From positions 1 to 28,728 of the forward strand of contig JAGXAA010000003.1 in assembly GCA_018971765.1 (NCBI GenBank): DNA of 28,728 nucleotides. The letters are read 5' to 3'. Below the pieces are notes generated by a model. It made no database searches and was not told where the DNA came from. It saw only the letters and a program-made list of their open reading frames with translations. Both the position numbers and the translations under genes were made by a program. The stretch comes from Patescibacteria group bacterium. Its GTDB lineage: Bacteria; Patescibacteriota; Minisyncoccia; Phycocordibacterales; GWA1-40-21. The first letter of the stretch is position 1; every line of letters begins with the position of its first letter. Below are positions 15,892-23,733 of the stretch, piece by piece.

Positions 15892-16407
15892 ATGTTAAAA
15901 AAATCAGAGCAAGAGAATAATAAAGAAAAAGAAGAAGGCAGTCTTAAGGTGTATGAAGTCGGTTATCATATAGCGCCTGCCGTTTCTGCGGAGAATCTTC
16001 CTGTGGAAGTGGAAAATTTGAAGAATTTTCTTGTTAAAGAGGGGGCGACGATCGTGTCCGAAGGATTTCCCAAGATGCTTGACTTGTCTTACGCTGTGTC
16101 CAAATCTGTCGGCGGCTCAAAAAGAAAATTCGACACCGCTTATTTCGGCTGGATTAAATTTGACGCCGGAGAAGCGCTTATAGCCAAAATAAAAAAGTTT
16201 TTTGACGAAAATGAAAATATATTAAGATTTCTTTTGATAAAGACCGTGAAAGAAAACACTCTCTTTTCTCCAGTTTCTCCGAAAATCACCGCGTCTCCGG
16301 CCAAAGAAGAGCCAAAGACGGCCAAGAGTTCAACTGAAAAAGAAATCAAATCTCCGATTTCGCAAGAAGAATTGGATAAAACCATCGATAAGCTCATAGC
16401 GGAATAA
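15892..16407 (+). CDS. rpsF: 30S ribosomal protein bS6
   Basis: A primary binder of the 30S platform, partner of bS18. The ferredoxin-like core spans about residues 15-117 (KVYEVGYHIAPAV at the start, FGWIKFDAGEALIAKIKKFF later, then LRFLLIKTV). A longer than usual C-terminal tail (about 120-171, Ser/Pro/Lys/Glu-rich) is present. The start is ATG 15892; an upstream in-frame TTG at 15856 falls in the predicted -35 box and is rejected. The order rpsF-ssb-rpsR is the classic conserved cluster, which strongly supports the call. The gene ends 3 bases before ssb. Confidence 0.88.
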   Translation: MLKKSEQENNKEKEEGSLKVYEVGYHIAPAVSAENLPVEVENLKNFLVKEGATIVSEGFPKMLDLSYAVSKSVGGSKRKFDTAYFGWIKFDAGEALIAKIKKFFDENENILRFLLIKTVKENTLFSPVSPKITASPAKEEPKTAKSSTEKEIKSPISQEELDKTIDKLIAE

Positions 16408-16410
16408 TTT

Positions 16411-16881
16411 ATGTATTTAAACAAAGCTTTTTTAATAGGCAACTTGACGCGGGACCCGGAAATGAAATCGCTTCCTTCCGGAATCAAAGTGACGACTTTT
16501 GGTCTTGCGACAAACAGGGTATGGAAAAATAAAGAAGGAGTGAAGCAGGAAAATACGGATTTTCACAATATCGTTGTTTTTGGCAGACAGGCGGAAACAT
16601 CCGCTCAATATCTTAAGAAAGGAGCGAGCGCTTTGGTTGAAGGGAGGATGCAGACCAGAAGCTGGGATGCGGCTGATGGCGTCAAAAAATACAGAACGGA
16701 GGTTATCGCCGACAACATTCAATTCGGACCGCGTACCGTCGGAACGGGCGCGGGCGCTTTTTCAGACCAAACATCGGCAAACGCCGGCGGCGTCAAATCC
16801 GAAAACTTGAATAAATCCGAAAACATTGATACTATCGAGTACCCTGAAGGGGAAATAAATCCGGAAGATATTCCGTTTTAA
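16411..16881 (+). CDS. ssb: Single-stranded DNA-binding protein
   Basis: Protects single-stranded DNA in replication and repair. The OB-fold is at about 1-108 (NKAFLIGNLTRDPEM, then FHNIVVFGRQAE, then KKGASALVEGRMQTRSW). A flexible Gly/Ser/Asn linker and the acidic C-terminal tip ending PEDIPF follow; this tip recruits partners such as RecO. 156 aa is typical. It lies in the rpsF-ssb-rpsR operon, with no SD. Confidence 0.95.
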   Translation: MYLNKAFLIGNLTRDPEMKSLPSGIKVTTFGLATNRVWKNKEGVKQENTDFHNIVVFGRQAETSAQYLKKGASALVEGRMQTRSWDAADGVKKYRTEVIADNIQFGPRTVGTGAGAFSDQTSANAGGVKSENLNKSENIDTIEYPEGEINPEDIPF

Positions 16882-16961
16882 TGTTTAACGCGAAAATCGG
16901 CTTAATCAGTCAATTCTTCCCAAAAATCTGAAAAGCCGCAAGATAACTTAACTAAATAATT

Positions 16962-17162
16962 ATGAAACAATGCTTTTTTTCACAAAATAACATCAATCAC
17001 ATAGATTATAAAGACACGGAAATTCTTAAAAAATTTCTTAATCCGCACGCGCGAATAATATCCAGAAAGAAAACTTGCGTGTCCGCCAAGAATCAAAGAA
17101 AACTCGCTTTGGCGGTAAAGCGCGCTCGATTTATGGCGCTGTTGCCGTATGTGGCAAGGTAA
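16962..17162 (+). CDS. rpsR: 30S ribosomal protein bS18
   Basis: 66 aa, the usual short basic protein binding bS6 on the 30S platform. Recognised from IDYKDTEILKKFL, then ARIISRKKT, then KNQRKLALAVKRARFMALLPY. It is the last gene of the rpsF-ssb-rpsR cluster; an 80-base gap with a weak CGGCTT/AAGCCG stem separates it from ssb. A large TTAGG-type inverted repeat follows the stop. Confidence 0.92.
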   Translation: MKQCFFSQNNINHIDYKDTEILKKFLNPHARIISRKKTCVSAKNQRKLALAVKRARFMALLPYVAR

Positions 17163-17174
17163 TAGGTCTAAGAA

Positions 17175-17303
17175 GGTTTTAGGTGTTAGGTTGTAGGTAA
17201 AGAAAAGAAAAAAGAACGAAAGATAAGAATAAGGAGGAAAAAGGAAAGACGCAAATTTATTTTCCTCTTAGTTTTTGTCTTCCCTAAAACCTAACACCTA
17301 AAA
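17175..17303. repeat. Inverted TTAGG-type repeat between rpsR and efp
   Basis: The left arm GGTTTTAGGTGTTAGGTTG then TAGG (17175-17197) and the right arm CCCTAAAACCTAACACCT then AAAA (17282-17303) are near-perfect inverse copies around about 85 bases of purine-rich DNA. It lies between two convergent genes and could fold into a long hairpin acting as a two-way terminator. Confidence 0.65.
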
Positions 17304-17332
17304 ATTAAAACCTGCTTTTGCAACCTAGTTCC

Positions 17333-17893
17333 TCATACTCTCTCCGCGTATTGTTCCGTTTCGGTATTAACTCTTATCACATCTCCTTCGTTCACGAACA
17401 GGGGAGCGTTGATGACGGCTCCGGTTTCAAGGGTAATTTGTTTTGAGCCGCCAGTCACAGTGTCTCCTTTGACGGCGGGCGGCGCCTCGGTCACTTTAAG
17501 CTCGACTTTGATGGGGAGCTTTAATCCGATAATCTCTTCATCGAACACCAAAGCTTTAACTATTGAATTTTGTTTTAAAAATTTCCCTTGAGCGCCGACC
17601 ATATCGGCATCTAACTTGAATCTTTTGCTCGGGTCGTTAATTTCAGCAAACCAATATTCGCCTTTATTGGTGTAAAGATATTTTATTTCCCTCGCGATAA
17701 TTTCCGCCTCCTCGACTTTTTCAGACTGATGGAATGATCGTTCCGTGATTTTTCCCGTTAGAAGATTTCTAAGTTTTGTCGCGTTTACCGGTTTTCTCTG
17801 CTGTTTTCTGAACACATGAGAGCTCACGACCTCATAAGGCGCTCCGTCAAGGATGATAAACTTTCTTTCCACTATTTCATTATATTCAAACAT
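17333..17893 (-). CDS. efp: Elongation factor P
   Basis: Relieves ribosome stalling at polyproline by binding between the P and E sites. 186 aa with three beta-barrel domains: KOW-like N-terminus (EYNEIVERKFIILDGAPYEVV), middle OB domain, and C-terminal OB (VELKVTEAPPAVKGDT, then ETGAVINAPLFVNEGD). The start is ATG 17893; a longer in-frame reading to 18064 overlaps the upstream gene in another frame and is rejected. The domain I tip loop reads HVFRKQQRKPVNATKL instead of the usual PGKG loop carrying the modified Lys. It follows the coiled-coil gene by 10 bases, so they share an operon. Confidence 0.92.
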   Translation of the reverse strand: MFEYNEIVERKFIILDGAPYEVVSSHVFRKQQRKPVNATKLRNLLTGKITERSFHQSEKVEEAEIIAREIKYLYTNKGEYWFAEINDPSKRFKLDADMVGAQGKFLKQNSIVKALVFDEEIIGLKLPIKVELKVTEAPPAVKGDTVTGGSKQITLETGAVINAPLFVNEGDVIRVNTETEQYAERV

Positions 17894-17903
17894 ATTTTTT
17901 GTA

Positions 17904-19319
17904 TCAGTTGCTTTTATTTTTTTTGTTTTCTTGTTCCGCGGCGGAGATAATCCTATCAAGTTCAGCCATTTTGTCCAGCATTTCTTGTTCCGTATGAAGC
18001 ACTTCCCGCGATTTGGCCTCGATTTCCGCCAGAGATTCTTCAAGAGATGCCTCTTGTTCCTCAATAATCAGTTTTTCTTCTTCCGAACCTCGAAGCTCTC
18101 CGTCTTTCTTCCAGCGCGCTTCTTCGATCTTATGAATTTCTATCGGATTTTCGGCTTTATGTTCTCGCGTCTCCAGAGTTTGAATTTCCGTTTCGATGAC
18201 ATTCTTTCTTTTATCAATCAAAATTTCTTTGTCTCGCGTTTCCTTTGCCTTGTCGGAGATGTCTTTCCAATCAGTTTCAAGTTTGGCTCGCGCTTTTTTT
18301 ATTTCATCGAGTTTTTTAAACATTTCTGATTTTTCCGCTTCCGCCCGAATTGCCAGTTGTTTTATTTCCGTTTTTTGAATTTCCGTCCCAATAGACGCTT
18401 CTTTTTTCGCTAAAACGACCTCCTGTTTTTTTATGTCCTCAATTCGTTTTTCGAGGTTTGCGATGTTTTGGTCCATATCCCATCGCTCCCGCTCTATCCT
18501 TTGCCGCTCATCTTCTTTGTTTTGCCGTTTCTTCTCCAATTCCCGCCTTTCTTTGGGGGTTTTTGCGCCGTATTTTTGTTTTCGCAATTCATTTTCTTGT
18601 CTTTCAGTTTCCGCTTCGAGCTCTTTTCTTGATTTGTTTTCCAAATCAATTCGCTCTTTTTCTTCTTTAATTTCGGCTTCTTTTGTTCTCAACTCTTCTT
18701 CTTTCTTTTGAATCTCCGATATCGCTTCCTTGAGCGACCTTTTTTGGGCTTCGAGCTTTTCCTCAAGGGTCGCTTCTCTCTTGGCTTCAGGTTTGGCTTC
18801 CGTATTTTTTGCTTCATCGATTTTCGGCTTACTCGTCTCTTGTTCCGAGGCGGAGTTCGGCTTTAAGCGCTCCGTTTCCGCCGGAAAAGGTTTCGGATCA
18901 ATGTTTCGGGCTGTTTTTTCGAGACCTTTGAGAAACATTTTGGCCTCGGCTTGTCTATTTTCCGTTTTTTCCGTCATTCTCTTTCCATTTAATTCCGATG
19001 TCTCGGACTCAATGATGAATTCTTTTCTTATAAATGCGTTTTTGTCGATATTGCCATGGAATTTATCCGCGCTTTGATTCATTGATTTTTGATACAATTT
19101 CTCCATGCCGTCTTTCTCATCTTCCATTTCGCCAAGGCGATGAATTTTTTCCATTATTTTCGGATCGATTTGAGAGATGTCTTTTTTTGTCAGTTTTTTC
19201 TCTTGTTCCAGTCTGGCGATGTCATCAATAAAAGTGCGGACCGATCGCGCCTCATCAGTTTTTTCAATTTCTTCCGCAGATTCGCCGTTGTCTAGTTTTT
19301 TAGTATCTTCTTGTTGCAT
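17904..19319 (-). CDS. Long coiled-coil protein of unknown function
   Basis: 471 aa, extremely rich in Glu, Lys, Arg and Gln, with long heptad-type helices over about residues 190-450 (such as EEELRTKEAEIKEEKERID and RQRIERERWDMDQNIANLE). There is no signal peptide, membrane helix or catalytic motif. The N-terminal 180 residues are polar and partly disordered. It is probably an elongated cytoplasmic scaffold; I do not recognise a specific family. It lies between recA and efp in the minus-strand block and is probably co-transcribed with efp (10-base gap). MITE copy C ends 6 bases before its ATG. Confidence 0.75.
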   Translation of the reverse strand: MQQEDTKKLDNGESAEEIEKTDEARSVRTFIDDIARLEQEKKLTKKDISQIDPKIMEKIHRLGEMEDEKDGMEKLYQKSMNQSADKFHGNIDKNAFIRKEFIIESETSELNGKRMTEKTENRQAEAKMFLKGLEKTARNIDPKPFPAETERLKPNSASEQETSKPKIDEAKNTEAKPEAKREATLEEKLEAQKRSLKEAISEIQKKEEELRTKEAEIKEEKERIDLENKSRKELEAETERQENELRKQKYGAKTPKERRELEKKRQNKEDERQRIERERWDMDQNIANLEKRIEDIKKQEVVLAKKEASIGTEIQKTEIKQLAIRAEAEKSEMFKKLDEIKKARAKLETDWKDISDKAKETRDKEILIDKRKNVIETEIQTLETREHKAENPIEIHKIEEARWKKDGELRGSEEEKLIIEEQEASLEESLAEIEAKSREVLHTEQEMLDKMAELDRIISAAEQENKKNKSN

Positions 19320-19325
19320 TAATGA

Positions 19326-19435
19326 TCTTGAGTTACGAAACGGAAAAATTTATAGTCTGGTTTAGCGAAAACGCCTTGAAAGATAAAGAGTTTTTGCGAC
19401 CCGAGGACTTAATTTTTCCGTTTCGTAATTCAAAG
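19326..19435 (-). repeat. MITE-like hairpin repeat, copy C
   Basis: 110 bases, the same element as copies A, B and D but inverted on the window, hence sense to the minus-strand genes around it. It is more diverged inside (GTTTTCGC instead of GTTTTTGC). It sits between recA and the coiled-coil gene. Confidence 0.85.
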
Positions 19436-19494
19436 TAATAATATTTTAATTGCCGGATTCTTATGATGATTCCACCAAAAATACAAATGCATTC

Positions 19495-20511
19495 TCACAT
19501 CTCCTTCAACTTCACCCTTATCTCTTCCAAAATTTTATCGGCGATTTTTTCATTTTCTTTGAGAAATTGGCGGGTGGCATCATAGCCGCGACCCAGTTTT
19601 TCTTCGCCGAAGCCGTAGGAGTTGCCGGTTTTTTTGATTATGCCCATTTTTTCTCCCAGAGCGATCATTTCTCCTTCGCGCGAAATTCCCTCATTGTACA
19701 TCAGGTCAAACTCCGTCTGTTTGAACGGGGGAGCGACTTTGTTTTTCACGACCTTAACCCTTATTCTTCCGCCCATAATTTCTTCACCCTTCTTAATCTG
19801 CGCTATCCTTCTTATATCAAGACGGACGGAAGTGTAAAATTTCAGAGCTTTGCCTCCCGGGGTTGTTTCCGGATTGCCGAACATCACGCCTATCTGCATT
19901 CTTATTTGGTTTATGAAAATCACGACAGTTTTGCTTTTGGCGACTATGGCGGTAAGCTTTCTTAATGCTTGCGACATAAGACGCGCTTGCTTGCCGACAT
20001 GGTATGCTCCCATATCGCCTTCAATCTCGTCTTTCGGAGTAAGCGCCGCCACGGAATCAATCACGATAACGTCAATTTTCCCCGACCGCACCAAACTTTC
20101 CACTATTTCAAGCGCTTGCTCTCCCGTGTCCGGTTGGGAAATCAGAAGTTCGTCTATTTTGACGCCCAGTCTTTTCGAATATTCGGGATCCATCGCGTGC
20201 TCGGCGTCTATGAAAGCGCAAACTCCGCCGAGCTTCTGAGCTTCGGCGATTACATGAAGCGACAGTGTCGTCTTTCCGGAAGATTCCGGGCCGAATATTT
20301 CGACTATTCTTCCGCGGGGGAGACCGCCGATGCCGAGCGCCGCGTCGAGTCCGATTGAGCCCGTGGATATGGCGTTAATATTGACTCGCGGCTTTTCTCC
20401 GAGCTTCATAATCGCGTCGTCCCCGAATTTAGTTTTTATCGCTTGCAGAGTGTCTTCTATGTTCGCTGAATTTGTCTTTGGCGCGATTTCTTTTTTTTCT
20501 TTTTTCATCAT
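19495..20511 (-). CDS. recA: Recombinase RecA
   Basis: Forms filaments on single-stranded DNA for homologous recombination and LexA-type responses. Walker A GPESSGKT is at residues 74-81, Walker B (VIVIDSVAAL) near 147-156, and loop regions GDMGAYHVGKQARLMSQALRK and FINQIRMQIGVMFGNPE-type follow. 338 aa, normal size. The L1 region has GAYHVGKQ instead of the common GDSHVGLQ. Two adjacent ATG codons are at the start (20511, 20508). MITE copy D is 19 bases upstream. Confidence 0.97.
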   Translation of the reverse strand: MMKKEKKEIAPKTNSANIEDTLQAIKTKFGDDAIMKLGEKPRVNINAISTGSIGLDAALGIGGLPRGRIVEIFGPESSGKTTLSLHVIAEAQKLGGVCAFIDAEHAMDPEYSKRLGVKIDELLISQPDTGEQALEIVESLVRSGKIDVIVIDSVAALTPKDEIEGDMGAYHVGKQARLMSQALRKLTAIVAKSKTVVIFINQIRMQIGVMFGNPETTPGGKALKFYTSVRLDIRRIAQIKKGEEIMGGRIRVKVVKNKVAPPFKQTEFDLMYNEGISREGEMIALGEKMGIIKKTGNSYGFGEEKLGRGYDATRQFLKENEKIADKILEEIRVKLKEM

Positions 20512-20530
20512 AATTTTATTTTTTAATTTA

Positions 20531-20638
20531 CTTTGAATTACGAAACGGAAAAATTTACAGTCTGGTTGAGCAAAAACACCTTGAAAGACAAAGAGTTTTT
20601 GCGACCCGAGGACTTAAATTTTTCCGTTTCGTAATTCA
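20531..20638 (-). repeat. MITE-like hairpin repeat, copy D
   Basis: About 108 bases with CTTTGAATTACGAAACGG and CCGTTTCGTAATTCA ends; same sense as the flanking minus-strand genes. It lies between the small membrane-protein gene and recA, ending 19 bases before the recA ATG, so it forms most of the recA upstream region. Confidence 0.85.
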
Positions 20639-20671
20639 TAATAACTTATTAACTTTTACAGTTTTTCTCCC

Positions 20672-21058
20672 TTAATCTTCTGTTCTTTTCCCGCCGCCTA
20701 AAATCTTTCCCCCGTAGACAACTTCAATCGTCTTTTCCGTTTTTTTGCCGAATTTGTCCCAAGCGCTCACTTTAATTATATTATAACCTTCCGATAACAG
20801 CAATTTTTCGCTGAAGGCGCCGGTCTCGTCAATGTTTATCTCGCGGTCGTCCAAAGTTATTTTTTTTATATTCTTGGAATCGCCGGCTATTTTTATCAGC
20901 GATTGATTTACCGTCTCTCCGTTTTTCGGTTCGCTTATCGTTACGATCGGCCCAATAACAAGGCTTCTTGATTGGTAAAAAGAATAGCCCGATATTAAAG
21001 AGAGGAATATTGCCGCCAGAAATATTTTGAAATAGAATTTTACGCGGCCTCTGTTCAT
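20672..21058 (-). CDS. Small membrane-anchored Ig-like domain protein
   Basis: 128 aa. One N-terminal membrane helix (about 9-28, YFKIFLAAIFLSLISGYSF) precedes an Ig-like beta domain (about 38-115) with the pattern ISEPKNGETVNQSLIKIAGD, then KITLDDREINIDETGAF, then EGYNIIKVSAWDKFGKKTEK. This resembles the glucodextranase-B/Big-type domain seen in bacterial envelope proteins. It is probably exported and tethered; the precise function is unknown. It lies between ftsK and recA in the same direction. Confidence 0.7.
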   Translation of the reverse strand: MNRGRVKFYFKIFLAAIFLSLISGYSFYQSRSLVIGPIVTISEPKNGETVNQSLIKIAGDSKNIKKITLDDREINIDETGAFSEKLLLSEGYNIIKVSAWDKFGKKTEKTIEVVYGGKILGGGKRTED

Positions 21059-21091
21059 ATTTTGTCTTGTTTACATTTAGACTGCTTCTTT

Positions 21092-21157
21092 ATTTTGACT
21101 AGCGAGCGGTGTCGCGCGAATTTCCGAATTCGCATGACCCGCGAGCGAAGTCAAAAT
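21092..21157. repeat. Imperfect palindromic element
   Basis: Outer arms ATTTTGACT and AGTCAAAAT (9 bp) and inner arms GCGAATT/AATTCGC frame two GCGAGCG blocks. It lies in the gap between ftsK and the Ig-like gene. It has the look of a REP-type or MITE-type mobile palindrome common in CPR genomes and differs from the 110-bp family. Confidence 0.55.
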
Positions 21158-21177
21158 ATAATGGGTAAATACCGCTT

Positions 21178-23421
21178 TTATTCAATTAAACTTTCGGGAT
21201 TGGTCGTCTGGTTCGGGTTGTTTTCCGCGCCTATTATCGCTCTGGGCTTTGAACCGTCCGCCGGACCGATGACTCCTCGCTCTTCCAAGATGTCTATTAG
21301 GCGCGCGGCGCGCGAATACCCCACGCGCAATTTTCTCTGGATGTAGGAGGTGGATGCCCTGCCGGCTTTAATCACTTCTTCTTTGGCCTCTTCATACAAA
21401 TCGTCTTCTTCTTCCAAGCTTTCATCTTCCATGACCAAACTTCCGAACGCGATATTTTTTTCATTATTTTCGGTGAAATTTATTCCGTCGGGTATTTCAT
21501 CCCTGTAAGCGTCAATCAAGTATTTGACGACTTTTTTGACTTCCGTTTCCGATATGAAAGGGGATTGGAGTCTCACGGGCTTGGACATTTCGCCTCCGAT
21601 GTAAAGCATATCGCCGGCGCCGAGAAGCTTCTCCGCCCCGCCCGCGTCAAGAATCGTTCTCGAATCAATCTGCGAAGCGACTTGCAAAGCTATCCTCGCC
21701 GGGATGTTCGCCTTGATTAGTCCAGTGATGACATTGACGGACGGTCTTTGAGTGGAGAGAATTAAATGAATGCCTACGGCTCGGCTCATCTGCGCCAGTC
21801 GGACGATGGCTGATTCCAGTTCGCGCGGATAAGATTGCATAATGTCGGCCAATTCGTCTATCACGATTATGACATAAGGCATAGTTTCAATGTTCTTTTC
21901 TTCATTTTCGCCGGCGCCCTCGTCCTTGTTTTTGGCGCCGATTTTCTTATTCTCGATAATATTTTGATGATAAGACTCGATGTCTCTGACTTTTTCCGTC
22001 TCAAGTATGTCGTATCGTCTGTCCATTTCTTTCGCCGCCCATTTGAGGGCAAGGATGGTTTTCTTCGGGTCGGTAATGACAGGCGTGAGAAGATGCGGGA
22101 TCTTATTGTACAAAGTCAATTCAACCCTTTTCGGGTCGATCATTATGAATTTCATCTGCTCCGGAGAATTCCTGAATAAGAGCGATGTTATGATGGAATG
22201 AATTGTCACGGATTTGCCGGAGCCCGTCGCGCCGGCGATAAGAAGATGCGGCATTTTTTCCACATTGCCGAAATAACATTTGCCCGGGATGCTCTTGCCG
22301 AGAGACACCAAAAGCGGTTTAGCCGAGCGTTGATATTCGTCGCTCGCTAAAATAGTGCCCAAGCCGACCGTCGTTTTCACGCTGTTTGGTATCTCAATTC
22401 CCACTAAGGATTTTCCCGGGATCGGAGCTTCTATTCTTATGGGGTGGGCCGCGAGCGCCAAAGCGAGATCGTTTTGAAGAGCCACTATTCGCGAGAGCTT
22501 GACGCCTTCGGCAGGCTTGAGAGAATATCTCGTCACCGAAGGACCTATTGATATTTCATCCATCTCCACATCGATTCCGAAATTCTGCAATGTCCTCTTT
22601 ATTATGTTCGCGTTGGCTTTGATGTCGCCGACCTCCGGCTTGCCTCTGTCTCTGTCCAAGAGGGAGAGCGGAGGCGGAGTATAGGATTTTCCGTAATATT
22701 CGCGCCTTGCTTTGATGGAAAATTCGCCTTCCTCTTCATTTTCTTTAATTTTTACCGCTTTGGATTTTTTTTCTTTGTCTGTTTTTTTTGACTCAATTTC
22801 TTCATTTTCTTTGGCTTCTTCCAAACCGGCAATTTTGCCGTCATTTGTAATTGTCGCTTCTTTTTCGCCCACCCGTTCTCCTTCGTCTCCAGTTTTCTTT
22901 TTGAACAATCCAATGGCTGAGGAGAATGAATCAATGTCAAGTTTAGTTTCGAAGATTACGAGGAGAGATATCGCGAGGAGCGCGACGAGGATTACGATGC
23001 TCGTGTAGAAATCAAAAAGTTTTAACAGAGGATAGGCGATAGTGCTGCCGACCATTCCGCCTTTTTTCTCCCAAACCGCGCCCATAACGCCAAGACCCGA
23101 AATAAAAAAAACAATTATTCCGGAAACTTTAAGCCAGCCGATTTTTCTTTCTTTTGATTTTATGAAAGAAATTCCAAGCAGGGAAAAAAGAAGAGGGATC
23201 AAAAAATATCCCAATCCGAATAGCCGCGCCAGAATATCGTAAATCTTATTTCCGACCATTCCGGACTTGTGAAACGACGAAAGCGCGGAAAGGATCGCCA
23301 TCGCGAAAAAAATTATGGCGAACACGGCTTGTTTGGTCTCGTCACCGATTTGACTTAAAATATTCCCGCCATTTTTTTTATCATCGCCATCCTCGACTTT
23401 CTTTTTATATTTTTTTGCCAT
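21178..23421 (-). CDS. ftsK: DNA translocase FtsK/SpoIIIE
   Basis: A septal ATPase that pumps chromosome DNA during division. Four membrane helices at about 31-48, 68-86, 98-115 and 138-156, then a charged linker (190-240), then the motor domain with Walker A GATGSGKS (397-404) and Walker B-type VIVIDELADIM. The C-terminal gamma winged helix, which reads KOPS-type DNA sites, is at about 680-735 (YIQRKLRVGYSRAARLIDIL). 747 aa, normal for short-linker FtsK. It is the first gene of the minus-strand block; the -10 candidates are at 23496 and 23516. Confidence 0.95.
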   Translation of the reverse strand: MAKKYKKKVEDGDDKKNGGNILSQIGDETKQAVFAIIFFAMAILSALSSFHKSGMVGNKIYDILARLFGLGYFLIPLLFSLLGISFIKSKERKIGWLKVSGIIVFFISGLGVMGAVWEKKGGMVGSTIAYPLLKLFDFYTSIVILVALLAISLLVIFETKLDIDSFSSAIGLFKKKTGDEGERVGEKEATITNDGKIAGLEEAKENEEIESKKTDKEKKSKAVKIKENEEEGEFSIKARREYYGKSYTPPPLSLLDRDRGKPEVGDIKANANIIKRTLQNFGIDVEMDEISIGPSVTRYSLKPAEGVKLSRIVALQNDLALALAAHPIRIEAPIPGKSLVGIEIPNSVKTTVGLGTILASDEYQRSAKPLLVSLGKSIPGKCYFGNVEKMPHLLIAGATGSGKSVTIHSIITSLLFRNSPEQMKFIMIDPKRVELTLYNKIPHLLTPVITDPKKTILALKWAAKEMDRRYDILETEKVRDIESYHQNIIENKKIGAKNKDEGAGENEEKNIETMPYVIIVIDELADIMQSYPRELESAIVRLAQMSRAVGIHLILSTQRPSVNVITGLIKANIPARIALQVASQIDSRTILDAGGAEKLLGAGDMLYIGGEMSKPVRLQSPFISETEVKKVVKYLIDAYRDEIPDGINFTENNEKNIAFGSLVMEDESLEEEDDLYEEAKEEVIKAGRASTSYIQRKLRVGYSRAARLIDILEERGVIGPADGSKPRAIIGAENNPNQTTNPESLIE

Positions 23422-23495
23422 GGTATTTAGATATAAATAAACTGGAAATCAGATATATCGAAACTCACGCTTAATGTGGCGTTTCTCATCCATTC

Positions 23496-23521
23496 ATTAT
23501 ATTTTTAATTCGAACATTATA
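23496..23521 (-). promoter_or_regulatory. Candidate ftsK promoter(s), -10 boxes
   Basis: On the minus strand TATAAT occurs at 23521-23516 (preceded by TGA, an extended -10) and again at 23501-23496. Leaders would be about 70-90 bases. No good -35 is seen for either, so one extended -10 promoter is the best guess. Confidence 0.4.
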
Positions 23522-23595
23522 TCAGAAAATACTCTTTAAGTATTTATTTTTTACTTTACAAACTTTCTACTTTATAACTTATTGCTATTTCCGTC

Positions 23596-23630
23596 TTTAC
23601 ACTTCTTTTGTGTCCGATATATAATGGACA
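23596..23630 (+). promoter_or_regulatory. Promoter and operator of the winged-helix gene
   Basis: TTTACA (23596-23601), an 18-base spacer and TATAAT (23620-23625). The -10 is enclosed by TGTCC (23611-23615) and GGACA (23626-23630), giving a palindrome TGTCC-N10-GGACA straddling it. A protein bound there would block polymerase, so autoregulation by the downstream winged-helix protein is a natural hypothesis. Confidence 0.5.
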
Positions 23631-23733
23631 TTAAATAACTAAATAAATCGCGCGGAATTTCTACAAAGGACAATCTTCAACAAGATTCAATCAGTCGATC
23701 CAAAAACCACTTAAAGGACAATTAAAAGACAAA

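Larger units (their letters stand above)
23422..23733. promoter_or_regulatory. Divergent intergenic region between ftsK and winged-helix gene
   Basis: 312 bases with no gene. It holds ftsK -10 boxes on the minus strand and, on the plus strand, the regulator promoter with a TGTCC/GGACA palindrome and two AAAGGACA motifs (23665-23672, 23713-23720). No RNA gene is recognised. Confidence 0.5.

Noticed and set aside
17894..18064. N-terminal extension of EF-P on the minus strand
   Set aside because: It is out of frame with, and covers, the end of the coiled-coil gene, and EF-P homology begins exactly at the ATG at 17893.
17853..19295. Several plus-strand Phe/Ser-rich frames
   Set aside because: They are antisense shadows of the Glu/Lys-rich coiled-coil gene (complement of GAA/AAA/GAG codons).
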